Shown: one piece after another, positions 25,730 through 37,866 of the stretch | How the letters are laid out: each line of letters opens with the position of its first letter | Position numbering within the stretch: position 1 is the first letter of the stretch | The notes under the pieces: generated by a model | What the model saw: only the letters and a program-made list of their open reading frames with translations | Database searches by the model: none | What the model was told of the DNA's origin: nothing | Translations under genes and position numbers: made by a program | Source of the DNA: Platycnemis pennipes | Lineage: Eukaryota > Arthropoda > Insecta > Odonata > Platycnemididae | DNA length: 64,000 bases | NCBI GenBank assembly: GCA_933228895.1 | Contig: OW121849.1 | Coordinates: 121,586,849-121,650,848, forward strand | Reading direction: 5' to 3'

Positions 25730-28260
25730 TTTGATAGGAGCTATCAAGATTCGAGTGTTTGGAGTCACTGCACTGATGGAGTTCACTTAATTATTTAGCC
25801 CTAAGTAGTCATTGTAATTATGTAGTGCACGAAAAAGGAGAACTCACATATGATGCCAAATGCACGATAGGTTCATTTTAAATTAATTAAAAGTTATGTA
25901 CGATTACCACAGCTAAAATTACCGTTACTACGCCTTCTTTGGTTGTGACAGATCATTGCCTACCATCCTCTCCTATGTCATTGGTTCGTTTAATTCATAC
26001 CAATATAATGCACCTTGAAAAATCTCTATTTTTTTCATTCGTGATCACGGATAAATGCCATTTGACCAGAAGAGGGTACCTGTTAATTTTTTTACTGTGG
26101 AAAAACGGCTTTGGGGTGAAGGTAACTCCAAATAGGGAATGATTTCACGTGTGTAACATTTATTCCTGCTGTTATGCATACTTATTTCGTGCAATTATGG
26201 CTTAATGACTCAAATAATCAATTCAAAATCAAGACCTGACTATTATCGAGTCGATTATCTTTATTCCGTCAAGTATCGCAAAAAGAATCTATGCAAGATT
26301 CTGATTCTGCATCCCATGTTTTGATTATCAATATACCCCTCAACTATTTATTTCATTAAAAACTTAGTGCTTTAACGTGAGGATTACCAAACATGCTATT
26401 TACGAGCGCGGATTTTAAAATTAATGGCAGCATCGTCTTGGAAAGAGTTTGCCACCATAACTCACCAGTCTCCCAGCAGCACACACCAATTTATATACCG
26501 CAGATGTATCCTCGTAAAAAGAAAACAAGGGCTCACGCGAAAAGTATTAATAAACAAACACGGCACCTAAGTAGTGTCATATTTTTATTTACCCTTTCGC
26601 CTGTCATGTGTATTTCCACTCATAGCTCTCTTCAAACCGAGTGAAAAGGAAAACGGAGGAAGGTGGCGCTCCCAAAAATAAAATGGAAATATCAAAACAC
26701 GCCTAAGCCATTGGGATGGAGAGGTTGGCTACCGCATAGTATATATCTCACGCACAAATACGGTGAAGGAACTGGCCAGGGGCGTATTGAAGGGGGAACT
26801 CCTTAGCCCAGATGTTTGACGGAGCGGAACGAACAACTTTAAGCAAGTAAAGATTAAGCGTAAAATAACGATAAACACACGGCCAGAGAGATTTCAGATC
26901 CCCTTTCCCCATTCAGTTCCTTCTCCTTCACGTCATGGTCCCCTCCCAAAGCGACGATGCATTCCTTTTCGTTTCCCACCACTCTCCCCTCTCATGTCAC
27001 TGTGTATAAATTTGTCTTTCTGCCTCGTACCTCCTTGTTTTTATTTATACTTCGCTTGTGGTTGCTGTTCTGTGCCCTTCACCAACCTCCCTTTTCACAT
27101 AACTTGATGTCTCCCCAGAGAGAATATATCGATTTCTATAGTGCTCTTTCTCCAGGTTGCTTTCTCAATAACTGAACTCCATTATTCTCCTGGCTCAATC
27201 TCTCGACAAACCAGTCTTTATCCTAAGATCCCCGATCATCAAAGAAGAAGCTTGTACAGCTTTAGTTACTTAATTTCATTTTTCCACGTTCGGGTAATGT
27301 TGCTAAAAACAGTTCGAGTCTCGGTAGGTTTAAGTAAACTGAATTCCAATTCTGAGCCTAAAGATTGAAAATGATGGTCTGATAGCCCAAGAGATTTTTA
27401 GAGGAATAATAAATCTGAGTATTTCGTAGAGAAAAAGTCGAGTTTAGGACTCGGCCCGCTTGATAAGGCATTGGATTACAGATCCATTGTAATTTTCCTT
27501 CAAGAGTAGTCTAATGTGCAGCCTATATTTACACTCCACTCATTAAAGTGTCTTGCATTTTGTCTGTGAAAATCTGTATTTTTACCTCTGACCTCCTTGT
27601 TTTTACGTATGCTACTTCGATTGTGGCAGAGTTTTTGTTTCCGCCAAGGTTTCATCGCCCTTTTTTGAATGCCTGCTAATAGAAAGTTTCTAAATTATCA
27701 TTAAAAACGTTTTGCACACAATGAATCCTCAAAATTGTTTGATGTCGTATCGATGATGTAAAGATTATAGAAAGAGAAAATGCCCATGATATGTGAAGCA
27801 ATGCGGCCTCTGTACTTTACGAAATTAGATTAGTTTGCCATTTGATAAGGATATTAAAGTTTGCTGAAACCGGTTCCTCTATAATTGTGCAAAACTAAGC
27901 ATAATGATATGAATAGGAGCATTCTAAAGCAAGTGAGATTTTGACCCGCTCCTTCGTGTAGCTGCTACGGCACGCTATGAACCTGGCTATCTGCCGTCCG
28001 GCCCGAAATATAAATTCATACTCCTCCTTTCAAATGCAAATAGGCTCTTAATAATCTGCGATGAAAGGAAGTGCCTCGAGATATTAACTAGAACATTTCG
28101 AGCCGATATCTGAACGGGCAAGGCATTTTGGGAAGAGGAAAAGGGATGAGTTTGACGCGGTTGGCGCGCAAACTTGAGTGGCAGATCCAGCCGAACAGAA
28201 GTATTTTAGGCGCGACTGATCTACCGGTTCACCAGGCTGGAATTTTCATCTCTCCAAAGG
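25730..28260. other. No recognisable gene
   Basis: AT-rich DNA with frames of 60-83 codons lacking motifs. A CTGAAACCGGTT at about 27865 recalls the foldback arm at 15.5 kb but is too short to call. Confidence 0.45.
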
Positions 28261-28264
28261 ACAG

Positions 28265-28565
28265 CCAGCGAGGATCCTTGCGTCGAGGTAGCGGAGTGGG
28301 ACGTCGCTGTGGGGTGGGTATGGACGGGGGAGGGGATAAGACACCCAGACTTCGCGTCTTCATCCACACGTCCACAGTCCCCCGAGAGACGAATATCTTT
28401 TTTCCCATCTTCTCCCTCCTCACCTCCCCCCCTGCCGCTCTACTTTTTCTTCGGCTCTCTTCGCTTCCTTTGCTCGTTTCTTTCATCTCCCACTTCACTC
28501 CCCCTCTCCTCAAGAGCTCGCACACCCTTCATCTTCCCCAACTGCCCTGCCAGCTCCCCCTTTGG
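28265..28565. other. GC-rich island, G-rich then C-rich
   Basis: Mostly purine-rich to about 28345 and pyrimidine-rich from 28400 to 28560. Overlapping frames (146 and 118 codons plus, 98 minus) track the bias and are serine/proline-rich. No start context, domain or splice pattern makes any of them convincing. Confidence 0.55.
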
Positions 28566-28880
28566 TGACTTCATTGCCGTCACAATTCTGGGGCTGGCAG
28601 CTCGATATTGGATTCGAGCGAAACTATTTAGAATGCAATATTTAACCTTTATTAAAGTGCGATAAATGATACATGCCAATGCATTATCTCGTGTTTCCCC
28701 GACGCATAAATTGTATGAAGGTTCTCTGGTGTTTCAATGGGTACACGCTAACCCCCTTACTCGCTGGAATACCCGAGAAACCTTTACATAATAAGTATCA
28801 GTACATGAGTATTACTTTGTTTTTCTCCGTTGGTGTGGATTTCCATTTCTGATTTTCAGTTAAAGGAAACGAGGCGCGTT

Positions 28881-29784
28881 CATAGCTGGGCAAAGTTAAT
28901 CCTAAAATTAACTTCGTTAATGTATTAACAGCTACTCAAAAAGTTAACTTCGTTCATCGTTAAATCTTTGTCAAAATTTAACGTGAGTTAAAGTTAAAAA
29001 TCTATATGAAATTGTAGGCAATTTTGAATGTTATGTCACTTAACATTTAGGTATATTTAATGTCAATGAACGTAGTAAGAATTTCATGGTCAAAAATACT
29101 TACTTAATAAACAGAATAGCTGAGATAATGTAGACTTATGCACATGAAGTATGGAGTTTCATAGTAATATATCGTTTCCGTCAGTGGACCTGACGCCGTT
29201 TGTATTTGATTGTGGAAATAGAATCCTTGGGATACGCCGCTACCGGTAGCTGCGATACCAAAAGATTCACCAATATTTTTCTGGCGTAGTTTTTTTGCCA
29301 TTAGATAGTGAAAAAACTATTGCCAGTCCTATTGACATAAGAAGAATCCACAGCTCTTGAAGAAGCCTTAGACTTGGTTTTCATTTTCCCGCGAGTTGAT
29401 CCTGCCTTTACTTTTTCTTCAAATTGAACGTATTTAGATGGATGCGTTCTCTTCATTTCTTGTTTAATATTTTGTTTTGGGTGGAATCGTGAGCCTTGAC
29501 TGTGTAAATTATGTCTGTAAAAGTTGCGTAAAAGTCTGATCGCAGTACAAACGCTGAGTTCTCTATATTGCATTCTCAACACAACTCCTTCACCAAGTTA
29601 TCACATGGCACTCCAGATGGCTCTGAACAAAAGTAACGGACTTTAATTAACGGAATTAAAAGTTAACGGAAGTTAATATGACCATTAATAGTTTTTGGAT
29701 TTAACTTAAAAGTTAAATCGTTAAGCAATATGTCAACTTCGTTAATTAACGATTAACGGATAAACGATTTTCTGCCCAGCTATG
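28881..29784 (-). mobile_element. Internally deleted hAT transposon, 904 bp, with 8-bp TSD
   Basis: The element starts CATAGCTGGGCAAAG and ends TCTGCCCAGCTATG, giving a 12-bp perfect terminal inverted repeat CATAGCTGGGCA. It is flanked by identical 8-bp direct repeats GGCGCGTT (28873-28880 and 29785-29792), the target duplication length of the hAT superfamily. Both subterminal regions are full of GTTAAC/GTTAAT motifs in both orientations, as expected of transposase binding arrays. A remnant of the transposase N-terminus may lie inside on the minus strand (29301-29582). At 904 bp it is far too short for an autonomous hAT, so it would need a transposase in trans. The intact TSD and TIRs suggest a not very old insertion. 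Confidence 0.85.
29301..29582 (-). pseudogene. Possible BED zinc finger remnant of hAT transposase
   Basis: A 93-codon frame inside the hAT element. Its middle reads KQNIKQEMKRTHPSKYVQF, resembling the end of a BED zinc finger (typically NLKRHMKRxHPSKY), with the final histidine in THP. It is followed by a lysine/serine-rich linker (MKTKSKASS), also typical after BED. The paired cysteines expected upstream are not visible, so the finger is broken or degraded. The DDE/RNase H and dimerisation domains of a hAT transposase are missing. The frame ends at 29301, where another short frame on the same strand (29104-29301) begins. The identification rests on this short match and on the element context. 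Confidence 0.45.
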
Positions 29785-29799
29785 GGCGCGTTATATATT

Positions 29800-31485
29800 G
29801 GTTCTTAATGAGTAGGTAGCTAGTACCTCGCAAAGTAACCATGATTTCTTAAATTAGCCGTTGAAATCGAAACTCTCGTGGTACATAGTGATTGAAAAAA
29901 AAAAGGTCCTGTGCATCGCCCTGAACCTTCTGACTTTCCACATGTTTCCGTGAAGTTTGAACAGAGAGGAATGTTGTCCCTGCCAATTCATCACTCTATA
30001 TTTGCTCTTTGCTTCAGAGCCTAGTTGCATCTATCAGCACCAATGCTAATACTCTGAAAAAATGGAAGATTGCACACACAAATAAATTACAAATTAGACA
30101 CTTTCGTAAATTTTCTCTGGAATGGTTTCTCCCTCCTAGAAGTAATTGGATTTTCCCTTCATTTCTGCAAATCCGGGAAAAATATCTCAACATTTCCAAA
30201 GGTTTTTGAAATGTATTTAAATTTCTTGTGTGCAAAGACTTCCATTTTTCATGACATAGAAATATGATATATTGCTACGGAAACAAATCAAAGGCATCGA
30301 AAATTGAACGGTATCAATAAATTTCTTTTCTTTTGCAATTGAAATCGTCGGCGGCCACTGATATTTCCATCAATAACCAGGGTTATATTTTATGTTTATT
30401 TGACAAGTTTTTCCCATAAAGTATTCTACATAAACCACAGTACAAAAATTTTAAATAATGAATCGCCTTGCTGTGTTTGTACTTGAATGTTTTAATTATA
30501 TCTAGTTTTAATGTAAGTAAAAGGAAGTAAAGAAAAGCTGAAATAATGTTTTATGCTATAATTGGTTATATATTTGAGTTAGCTCTAGATTTTAGCGACT
30601 ATATCACGGCTGAAACTGTCTTGATCTTAGCATAGGGTAAGTAAAGATACTGTTCTATAATTGTGTTCTGCATGAAACGAAGAAGCACTTTCCCACTTGG
30701 TATCTGCTCAAGTGGATGCCCGAGCTCCTCTGAGAATTCTTGCAAATGTTGGTATTCAGTGCCTGGCCTTAGAGAGAATGATCTAAGTATAACCCTAAGC
30801 TTAAAAAATACTGACTGGATAGCTAACCATATAATGATCCTAATACCGGTGCAAGAAGCACAGAATGGACCTATGGTAGTTAATAAGTTAAACCCGCAAC
30901 GTTGTGCTGCTTGCGTTGCATTAGTTACTTTGTGCATTTACATCTTTACATCGCGATTGATTTTACCACAAAAGTATTAGATATGCATAAGTATTAGATA
31001 TGTGGGGAATGTTTAAAATAGTTAGCTCTCTTCTCACGACTAATATCAGATCTCAATTGGCAGTTAGGCGCCTCAATAATTGGCAAGTTCTGTTTAATGC
31101 ACCTAAGCAGTTTAGTTTGTAGTATGCACCTACTCCTAGGAATATTTTTATTCCTATTAACCCTACATTTACTCGCCAAATATGATGAATCCCATTGCTT
31201 ATTGAAACTAACTCATAAAATAATATATTCATTCTTAGTTTGTTACGACTTAGTTGCACTGGAATGGTGCATGTCTAACTTCCATAAGTTTAGTTGCACC
31301 TAAACAAATCCTACTGTGTTTATTTTGTTAAAATACAATCCCAACATTCACTCCTATGGTGGCTTCGACGGTAACCTAAAAATATAGATGCATATGATGG
31401 TTTAATGTGCTACCCGAAAGGTGGAAATTAAAACAATACTGAAGTTTATAATTATCAATCTGATTGTAACACCCCTGGGTGTTGA
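29800..31485. other. No recognisable gene
   Basis: AT-rich DNA. A 112-codon minus-strand frame (30599-30937) and a 105-codon plus-strand frame (30663-30980) overlap. The minus-strand product has a moderately protein-like composition (for example LRPGTEYQHLQEFSEELG) but matches no family I know. Confidence 0.4.
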
Positions 31486-31489
31486 ATGG

Positions 31490-31965
31490 TCCCTCTGTTT
31501 TCTTTCGCCATCTCTTTCTTCCCTCCACCTTTCTACCCCTGTCGCCCCCTCCTCTCTTCCTCTCCCCTCCCTCCATATTTTCCAACACACCACTATTTTT
31601 CCTCTCGTTTCATCTCCGTCTTACTCTTTCCCGTTTGCCTCATTCTCCATCCCAACTCCCCACTCCCGTCCCTCCCTCTCTCCCTCTTTTTGGGGCGATG
31701 ACAAACAAGCCGCTGTATTTATGGCTGTCAAAACACTCTGGTGGAGCAAAGGGAAGACTGTAAGAAGGGCTGAGAGGGCGGCGAAGGAAGGGAGTAGAGG
31801 GGTGAATGGAGGAGAAAAGGGAAGAGAGAAGGCCATTTCAGATGATGAGCGAAAAGAGGACTGCCTGGGGAGTGGGAATGAGTCGGGAGGCTCGGAGGGA
31901 TGGGGAAGGGGGCCTCCAGAAGACGAGCGCTCAAGACTTGGGAAGGGTGGTGATGCTTACTCCGC
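31490..31965. other. Strand-skewed island, C-rich then G-rich
   Basis: The plus strand is pyrimidine-rich at 31490-31690 and purine-rich at 31740-31960. The longest open frame of the window (270 codons, 31421-32233) spans it. Its product is serine/proline/leucine-rich and then arginine/glycine/glutamate-rich, exactly as the base bias dictates. It stops at the edge of the mobile element that begins at 32234. I do not regard it as a real gene. Confidence 0.65.
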
Positions 31966-32233
31966 TCTCAGCTGGGGGCCAGGAGACTCCACTCTTCCCG
32001 CCCTCGCTAGGAATTCGTCTCCGCCGAAAGCAAACAGCGGACGGCGGGGGTCACAGGAATTTACCAACTCGGGGGTTTTCCTCCCCAGAAAAGGTGTTGG
32101 TTCAGGAGTAACTGTACTTAACCTCCCTCAGCCTCATAAATTTCTGCCTGAAAAATTTGTACGGAAGATGGTTTGGGGTGAAAAAAAAATAAATTCAGCC
32201 TGTCCACACAATGCCATTATGTGCGTTGAATAA

Positions 32234-32767
32234 ATGGGGGCGTTTACTCAGAAACGAAATCGCAATTTTGTACACGAAATTGTTCGATGGAAACGAAAAA
32301 CGAATTTTAGTGACAAAATTAATCTTCCAGCCACAAACATTCACTAATAAATAAAAAATTTAAGTAAACAAAAGGTGATGCCCACCGAAAAAGCTGCTGT
32401 TATAACATTGACGTCATTTTTCTCCCGTCCTTGATTGCTTTTAGGGGAAGGGAAGGGAGTGGAGTGGGTTCTCTAGAGCTATGCTCGTACAAATGCTGTC
32501 GCGACTGCTCCTATTGGCAGAGTCAGCTGTGTCCCTCCCATTGCGATAAGGCGATGTAGCTTCGCGGGCCCAGTTGTGATTGGACGAAGTCGATGACGTC
32601 AGAGGTTGCACCACGCCCACTTTTCCGAAAGGGGGAAAAACATCAGTTTTTCGCCGCTTATAACTCTGGAAATAATTGACGGATCAAAAAACGGAAAAAT
32701 ACGGGTCGTTTAACTTTACAAACTCTATCAGATCTGGCAATAAATAAAATCGGGTAAAGGACCCCAT
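32234..32767 (-). mobile_element. ~535-bp short inverted-repeat element, copy 1
   Basis: Begins ATGGGGGCGTTTACTC and ends GGTAAAGGACCCCAT. It is the reverse orientation of the copies at 46915, 50389 and 58178. It encodes no credible protein. It contains a TGACGTCA (CRE-type), CCAAT-type sequences (GCCAATAGGAG and CCAATCAC when read on the minus strand) and GGGCGTGG. Flanking sequence shows no clear target duplication for this copy. It is probably a non-autonomous DNA transposon; the superfamily is not settled. Confidence 0.75.
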
Positions 32768-32769
32768 TA

Positions 32770-34535
32770 CTGCATTTTCAGTAGGAAAGATGGATAATGC
32801 AAGGGTGCTGATAAAAGAAGGCATGGTTCATGGTGTACAGGGTATCAGGAGTACTTTCGGGATACTCCATCAAATCTATAAGGATATTAGGCTTGTTTAT
32901 TTTTATTAGATGTAAACCATATTTACATGTGGCTTATATGCTATTAATTTGATTGTCATCGTCTAAGTATATCTCCAAATCTGTTATGACCCTCTTTAGA
33001 AGTATTGATTTATGCAATAAGAGTCATCTTAGATGAATGGTCCAGAAGGTGTTTCCCATGTCAGTGCTTGTCACTCTACCCATGGCCTATAATGGTCCGT
33101 TGTTAACTTTTTGGTCCTTCTAAATATTTCTATAGCATCAAAAGATGCATGTATTTTCTTTGATCGGAAGGGAAAGACTATAAATTGAACTCCGGCAATA
33201 TCTACATCGTTCTCTATTTTGACGTTGCTTTTGCTTACAATAATGGTTATATATTTTAGGGCAAAGGTTGTAAGTAGAATATTTACAGTAACAGGCAATC
33301 TACGTCGATGTAAATGGAAGCATTTCGATCTATACCTTTTATTCTGCTTAGAGTTAGTCTCTAGCAGAGAGGTTTTTGAAAAATAGTGATGATTAATGAA
33401 GTCATTCAAAGAATTGGGCAAGCAGGCATGCATAACAATGTCTACGTTCCAGCAGAACCAAAATATTCTTTAGTACTACTTCAATTTAATACTCCTGCTA
33501 AATGTCGAATAAAAATAGGTTTAAGGGTGCTACTGTTACTCACATGATTATATCGTAGCATATGGCGTTAGCATATTCGTCCGTGAATGTTAGGCTAATC
33601 TTTAATCAGTACGAAACGGACTCAAATCTGCAGCATTTGGGACACGAGTGTGGAGTATTATAGAATTGCATACTCCGGTCGACTCCAATAAATTTCTTAT
33701 TAACATTTATTATTCTCCAATAATTCTTCAACTGATTCTAACTTTTTCTCTGGCACTACATTTATAAGTTACAAATGCGCTGTTTAGGATTCTTCGAAAG
33801 TTTCTTCGTGAAATAAATAGTTCTTATCAACTACGTCACGTATAAGAGTTAGACTTCTGATATTTGACACAAAAAATTAACGGCCAGGGGTATTCAAGAT
33901 GAGTATTCTCATTAATAGCTGTCGTAAAATACATTAGTTTACAGATACATACTTTGGTTTCTTCTTAAAATCTAAAGTCATGTTCAAAGACGTACCAACC
34001 AATATCTACGCTTAACAATACAATTCAAAATGAGTTTAAGATACGTACATTGTTTCTGCCATCCGTGTATAAACACATGAATGATGAATGGGCACGTAAT
34101 AGTAATCAGGTTTACCCTGCCATGGCCTTAGGCCATAAATTAATCTTAATGGTTTAAGTCCAAACCCTACGGCTTGCTTAAAAAATTAAAAAAAATAGAT
34201 TTAGTTCATGCATGAAAATCATTGCTCACCGGCGAATGAAAAAACGAATGAAAAAACTAATACAAAACTTGAATTTAGATAGAAAAATAACATTATCTAG
34301 CAGGGTATATGCTGCTTGTAAAAGTTCTAAGTGGAAGTGATACGAGTTTTCAATTGAACATTAGTTGTACTAAGACCACATTTCATATATCTGTTGTGAT
34401 ACATACTGAGTTACTCCAAGAGTTTGTGACCTGCGGAGTGATAATTCTGCTTATGTGTACCATGAGTTTTTAAGCATCCTTTCCCCATCCTTACTCTTTT
34501 CCCTGTGAGTGTGACGAATCACTGGCGAAGGAGAT
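32770..34535. other. No recognisable gene
   Basis: AT-rich DNA. The longest frame is 120 codons on the minus strand (33071-33433) and shows no domain or signal peptide I recognise. Confidence 0.45.
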
Positions 34536-34539
34536 TCCT

Positions 34540-34912
34540 CGTAAACCCTGATTGTGTACGTGACTGTGATTCATGAGAGTGACTGGCTTTGTGAATGCAT
34601 AAACCCGAGTGCATGATTGAGGAAAAGTCCTTGAACCCTGTATGTATATGTGCGTGTGAATTAGAATCACGAGGGTCACTGTGTATCGTATGCAAACCCA
34701 CGTTAATGATTGCTTGAGAGTTATTATCAATTTTATTTATTTACTTTAGATATTAACTATCTCCCACTTTTATTGCTTTTTCTTGCGTGTATGACGGGTC
34801 ACTGGCGTTGGGAAATTCCTCGTCAACCCTGCTTATGTGTATGATTGAACTCACGAAGGTGACTGTATTTTGTATACAACCCTGAGTGAGTGATTGTTCG
34901 AGTCACTGTTCA
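34540..34912. repeat. Degenerate ~90-bp tandem repeat
   Basis: Three related units share an order of blocks, AACCCTG, a TGTGTATG-like run, GTGACTG, a second AACCC and GTGATTG. They lie at about 34540-34630, 34631-34725 and 34823-34912. The divergence is high, so the array is old. Short minus-strand frames here are histidine/serine-rich by composition only. Confidence 0.5.
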
Positions 34913-34919
34913 TATTATT

Positions 34920-35725
34920 TTTCCTTGATTCCCTTAATTTTGAGTGTGACGGTTGTTTGTAACGTGTGAAAGAGTGTGCGAATGTGTCATTTACTGCCAC
35001 TTAAGTTTCTCCGTATGCTTGATTTTTTACGTGTGATTGAGAGCTCCCTTATTTTGTATATACTCCTTCCTTCCCCCTATCCCTCCTTTTTTTATTCTTT
35101 TTCCCCGTTATGGTTACGGCTTTGTGGATACTAATCTTCATTTGGTACAAAATACTTTGCAAAATACGATAGAGTTTTGCGTAGTGACGCTTAAAATAAC
35201 TTTATGCCGATATTGCTGGAAACTTATGATAAACATCTTACACTTCAACATGTAATCCTCAGAAATAATCACGATGAAACCGAAATTTTTGCCGTGGGTA
35301 AAAATATTTCAACTAATATTGAACAATAATTGCTAAAAATTATAGGTACGTTCGGCGTGTATATCGTTTACTATAAAATATAATTATGGTTCTGAAGTAC
35401 AGATCTTTAATGGCACACGAGTCTACTGGTATGCCCAAATTAACTATGCCTTTTGCATGTTTATGTGTGCTAAAAGGGTTTTAAGTTATAATTCACATAT
35501 TTAACATGCATTGCCAGGACATTTGAACATTTTTTCTGTATCTACGTAAAGCAAATTTTGTTTTAATAACTCTTCACTTGTCAACAAATTTTGTTTCATC
35601 GGACGAACTCTATCGCTTTGCTGATAATCATGCTCCTTGGTAGATGAACCGTAAAACGAAGGCGTTTTATCCGGCCGCAAAGAGCGACTCATTTCCCGTT
35701 ATTACTTCGGTCTTCAAATTTCTCA
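34920..35725. other. No recognisable feature
   Basis: AT-rich DNA without open frames of note, repeats or RNA genes that I can identify. Confidence 0.5.
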
Positions 35726-35729
35726 ACCT

Positions 35730-36930
35730 GGGCGTGCTTCCCCCGACTCTCTTGGCCCACCCCCTCCCTCTCAACCCTCAAAACCTCCCCACAGCCGCGC
35801 GCTCTGAATTTTCACCGCATTTTGATATTCATGCTACCTACCTCCCCACGTGGTCCTAACCATTACGCGGTTTATTTTTTCATCGACCTGGGATAACGAT
35901 CACCGTCGTCTAAATTTCGTTCGCGAGGGATGTTGGAAAGAGAGGGAGGAGGGGTAGAAAATGGGAGGGGGTGGGGAGGAGGCCGAGGAAGGAGAGGAGT
36001 GGGGAGTGGAGCGGCCGAGGGCATAGAGAGGAGAGATTCGCGCTGGCGCTCCATTTAAAATTGAACCGTCGCATCAATTTTTAATTTTCATACCGCGGAG
36101 CAACCCACCGGAACTTCCTCCCCCTACTCCACCACCTTTCCTAACCCTCCACCCCCAACCCCGAGTGCGGGAACTAAAAATCCTCGCCCCCATTCTCCCA
36201 CTCTCCCCATCCCCCATCGCCACCCCTCCACGATCTTGTTCCGGTCCTCCCCTACAATCCATTCCACCCCCACCGTTCCCTCCCACAAATTTTCTTCCGG
36301 CCCTATCCTTTTAACAGCTCCTTACGCGCCACCCTCCGCCCGGCCCTTATTCCAAAAGACTCTCCTTTCACACGAGTGTCGAGACCTCCTTGTGTGTTTG
36401 TGTGTGCTGCGGTGTTGCCTCCCACCCCCTTCTGCACCCACTTTGCCTCCGCTTTTTAAAAAGCCCTTTGCCAAAATCGCAGAAGTTTTCCAATTACTTC
36501 AAAAGGGTCTCCTTCACTGCTTCCTTCTCGAGCGCGCGGCGCGACTTCGCGGATGGAGACGGAGTGAAAAGGGGGGGGGAGGGCGGTAGTGGAAGGGAGG
36601 GATTGGTAACCCTCCTGGAGTGTTGACGCCTACCCACCCACCACTTACAACCACCCTTCTCCCCGCCTCCACCCGCTCGACGTACTTTTCCGGGAGTAGG
36701 AAAGGGAGAGGCGGCGAATAGAGGAGGTTTTAAGGGTGGTGCTGTTTGCGGTTGAGTGGTTGCGAAGAATGGGTGGGGCTGGATGTTCCTCGCCGAGGTG
36801 TTGGCAGGGAGGGAGGGAAAGAGAGAGACTCTGTTAAAGGGGTGGTTTTTCGGGAGAAAGTGCGGTGAAGGTGTGTGCACGCGGATGGTTTGATCCGACG
36901 GGTGTGGGGGAGGGAAGGAGAGATGAGAAC
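35730..36930. other. Two adjacent skewed GC-rich islands
   Basis: The first island is C-rich at 35730-35830 and G-rich at 35930-36030. The second is C-rich at 36110-36440, has a CpG-rich centre near 36520-36560 (CGCGCGGCGCGACTTCGCGG) and is G-rich at 36565-36920, including a run of nine G. Frames up to 148 codons occur on both strands but only reflect the bias. This is the longest GC-rich stretch in the window and the best candidate for promoter-like DNA. Confidence 0.65.
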
Positions 36931-36939
36931 GTGGGAGCA

Positions 36940-37866
36940 AGGAGTGGAAAGCTACATTGTGAAGGTGAAAGACTTACTTGTTAGATTTTCAGTCAATAAG
37001 AAAATCCCACGTGCATTTTGATCTCCCATTTCCTCTACTCAACTCGACTTATTTCCATAGTTCTCCTCCGGCACTCTAAGTTCAGGCTTGAAAGCTTGCC
37101 TCTCTTCATTCCGAGTTTCATATCCCCCCTCTTGTCCTTTACATTGATAGTAAAGAATCTGTTCCCTTCGGTAATCAAGCTACTTGTACTATGATTAATA
37201 GCCATTTTTGTGGCCACCCATTGCAATTAGGACATATTGATCATCTTTATAATTCATTATTTATTGTGCGTTGATTTTATTTTGGGATTTTTTTCGTTTT
37301 TTTCCATAATTTCATCCCTCTGTTTTTTTATATTCCTTGATAGGTGTAAGCATTTGGAACTATAGATATAAAATCTTGGGCATGACCGGCATGGCTTAAA
37401 ATTAATTTAAATTCATTTTGCTTCGTTCCAGTTCTTACCACCCTAAAAATTTATGATTTCTCAGCCCTAGCAAATTTAAGGCTAAATTTTTTAAATTATT
37501 TTCATAGAACCAAATCTCAAGCAAAGTAACACGATAGTGCAATGTAATTCATCGGTGTAACTACCAAGATGATGTTTAATTTAGAGTAAATATAATTTCC
37601 TTAATAGGCCTTCTTTTCAATTTTGCCAATGAGTGAATGTTGTACTTTAGACTAAATATTTAATGTCAAACGTCCAATTTGATACTCTCTTCCTTTACTG
37701 ATACATTTCATTTTATCCACTGCAGTACTATATCATCAAAGCCATAGAGACGATTATGAATTACCATTTCTTTATATTGGCTGTACGATTTGTCGCAGTT
37801 GAAAATTCGCAGGGAACGGACGTGTTTTCCTAGGTTTCCCTCTGTGATGATTGTGAAGATTTCGCG
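36940..37866. other. No recognisable feature; possible leader of the PHD ORF
   Basis: AT-rich DNA. The last ~150 bp before 37867 could be the 5' leader of the PHD-finger reading frame, but no promoter motif stands out. Confidence 0.4.

Noticed and set aside
27860..27880. CTGAAACCGGTT as a fourth Penelope-like arm
   Set aside because: Only twelve bases match and no inverted partner is nearby.
30599..30980. Opposite-strand frames of 112 and 105 codons as a gene
   Set aside because: They overlap on both strands, show no known motif, and lie in AT-rich DNA without supporting splice or start signals.
31421..32233. 270-codon open frame, the longest in the window
   Set aside because: It runs through a pyrimidine-rich then purine-rich tract; the residue content simply follows the base bias, no domain is seen, and it ends by chance at the edge of a mobile element.
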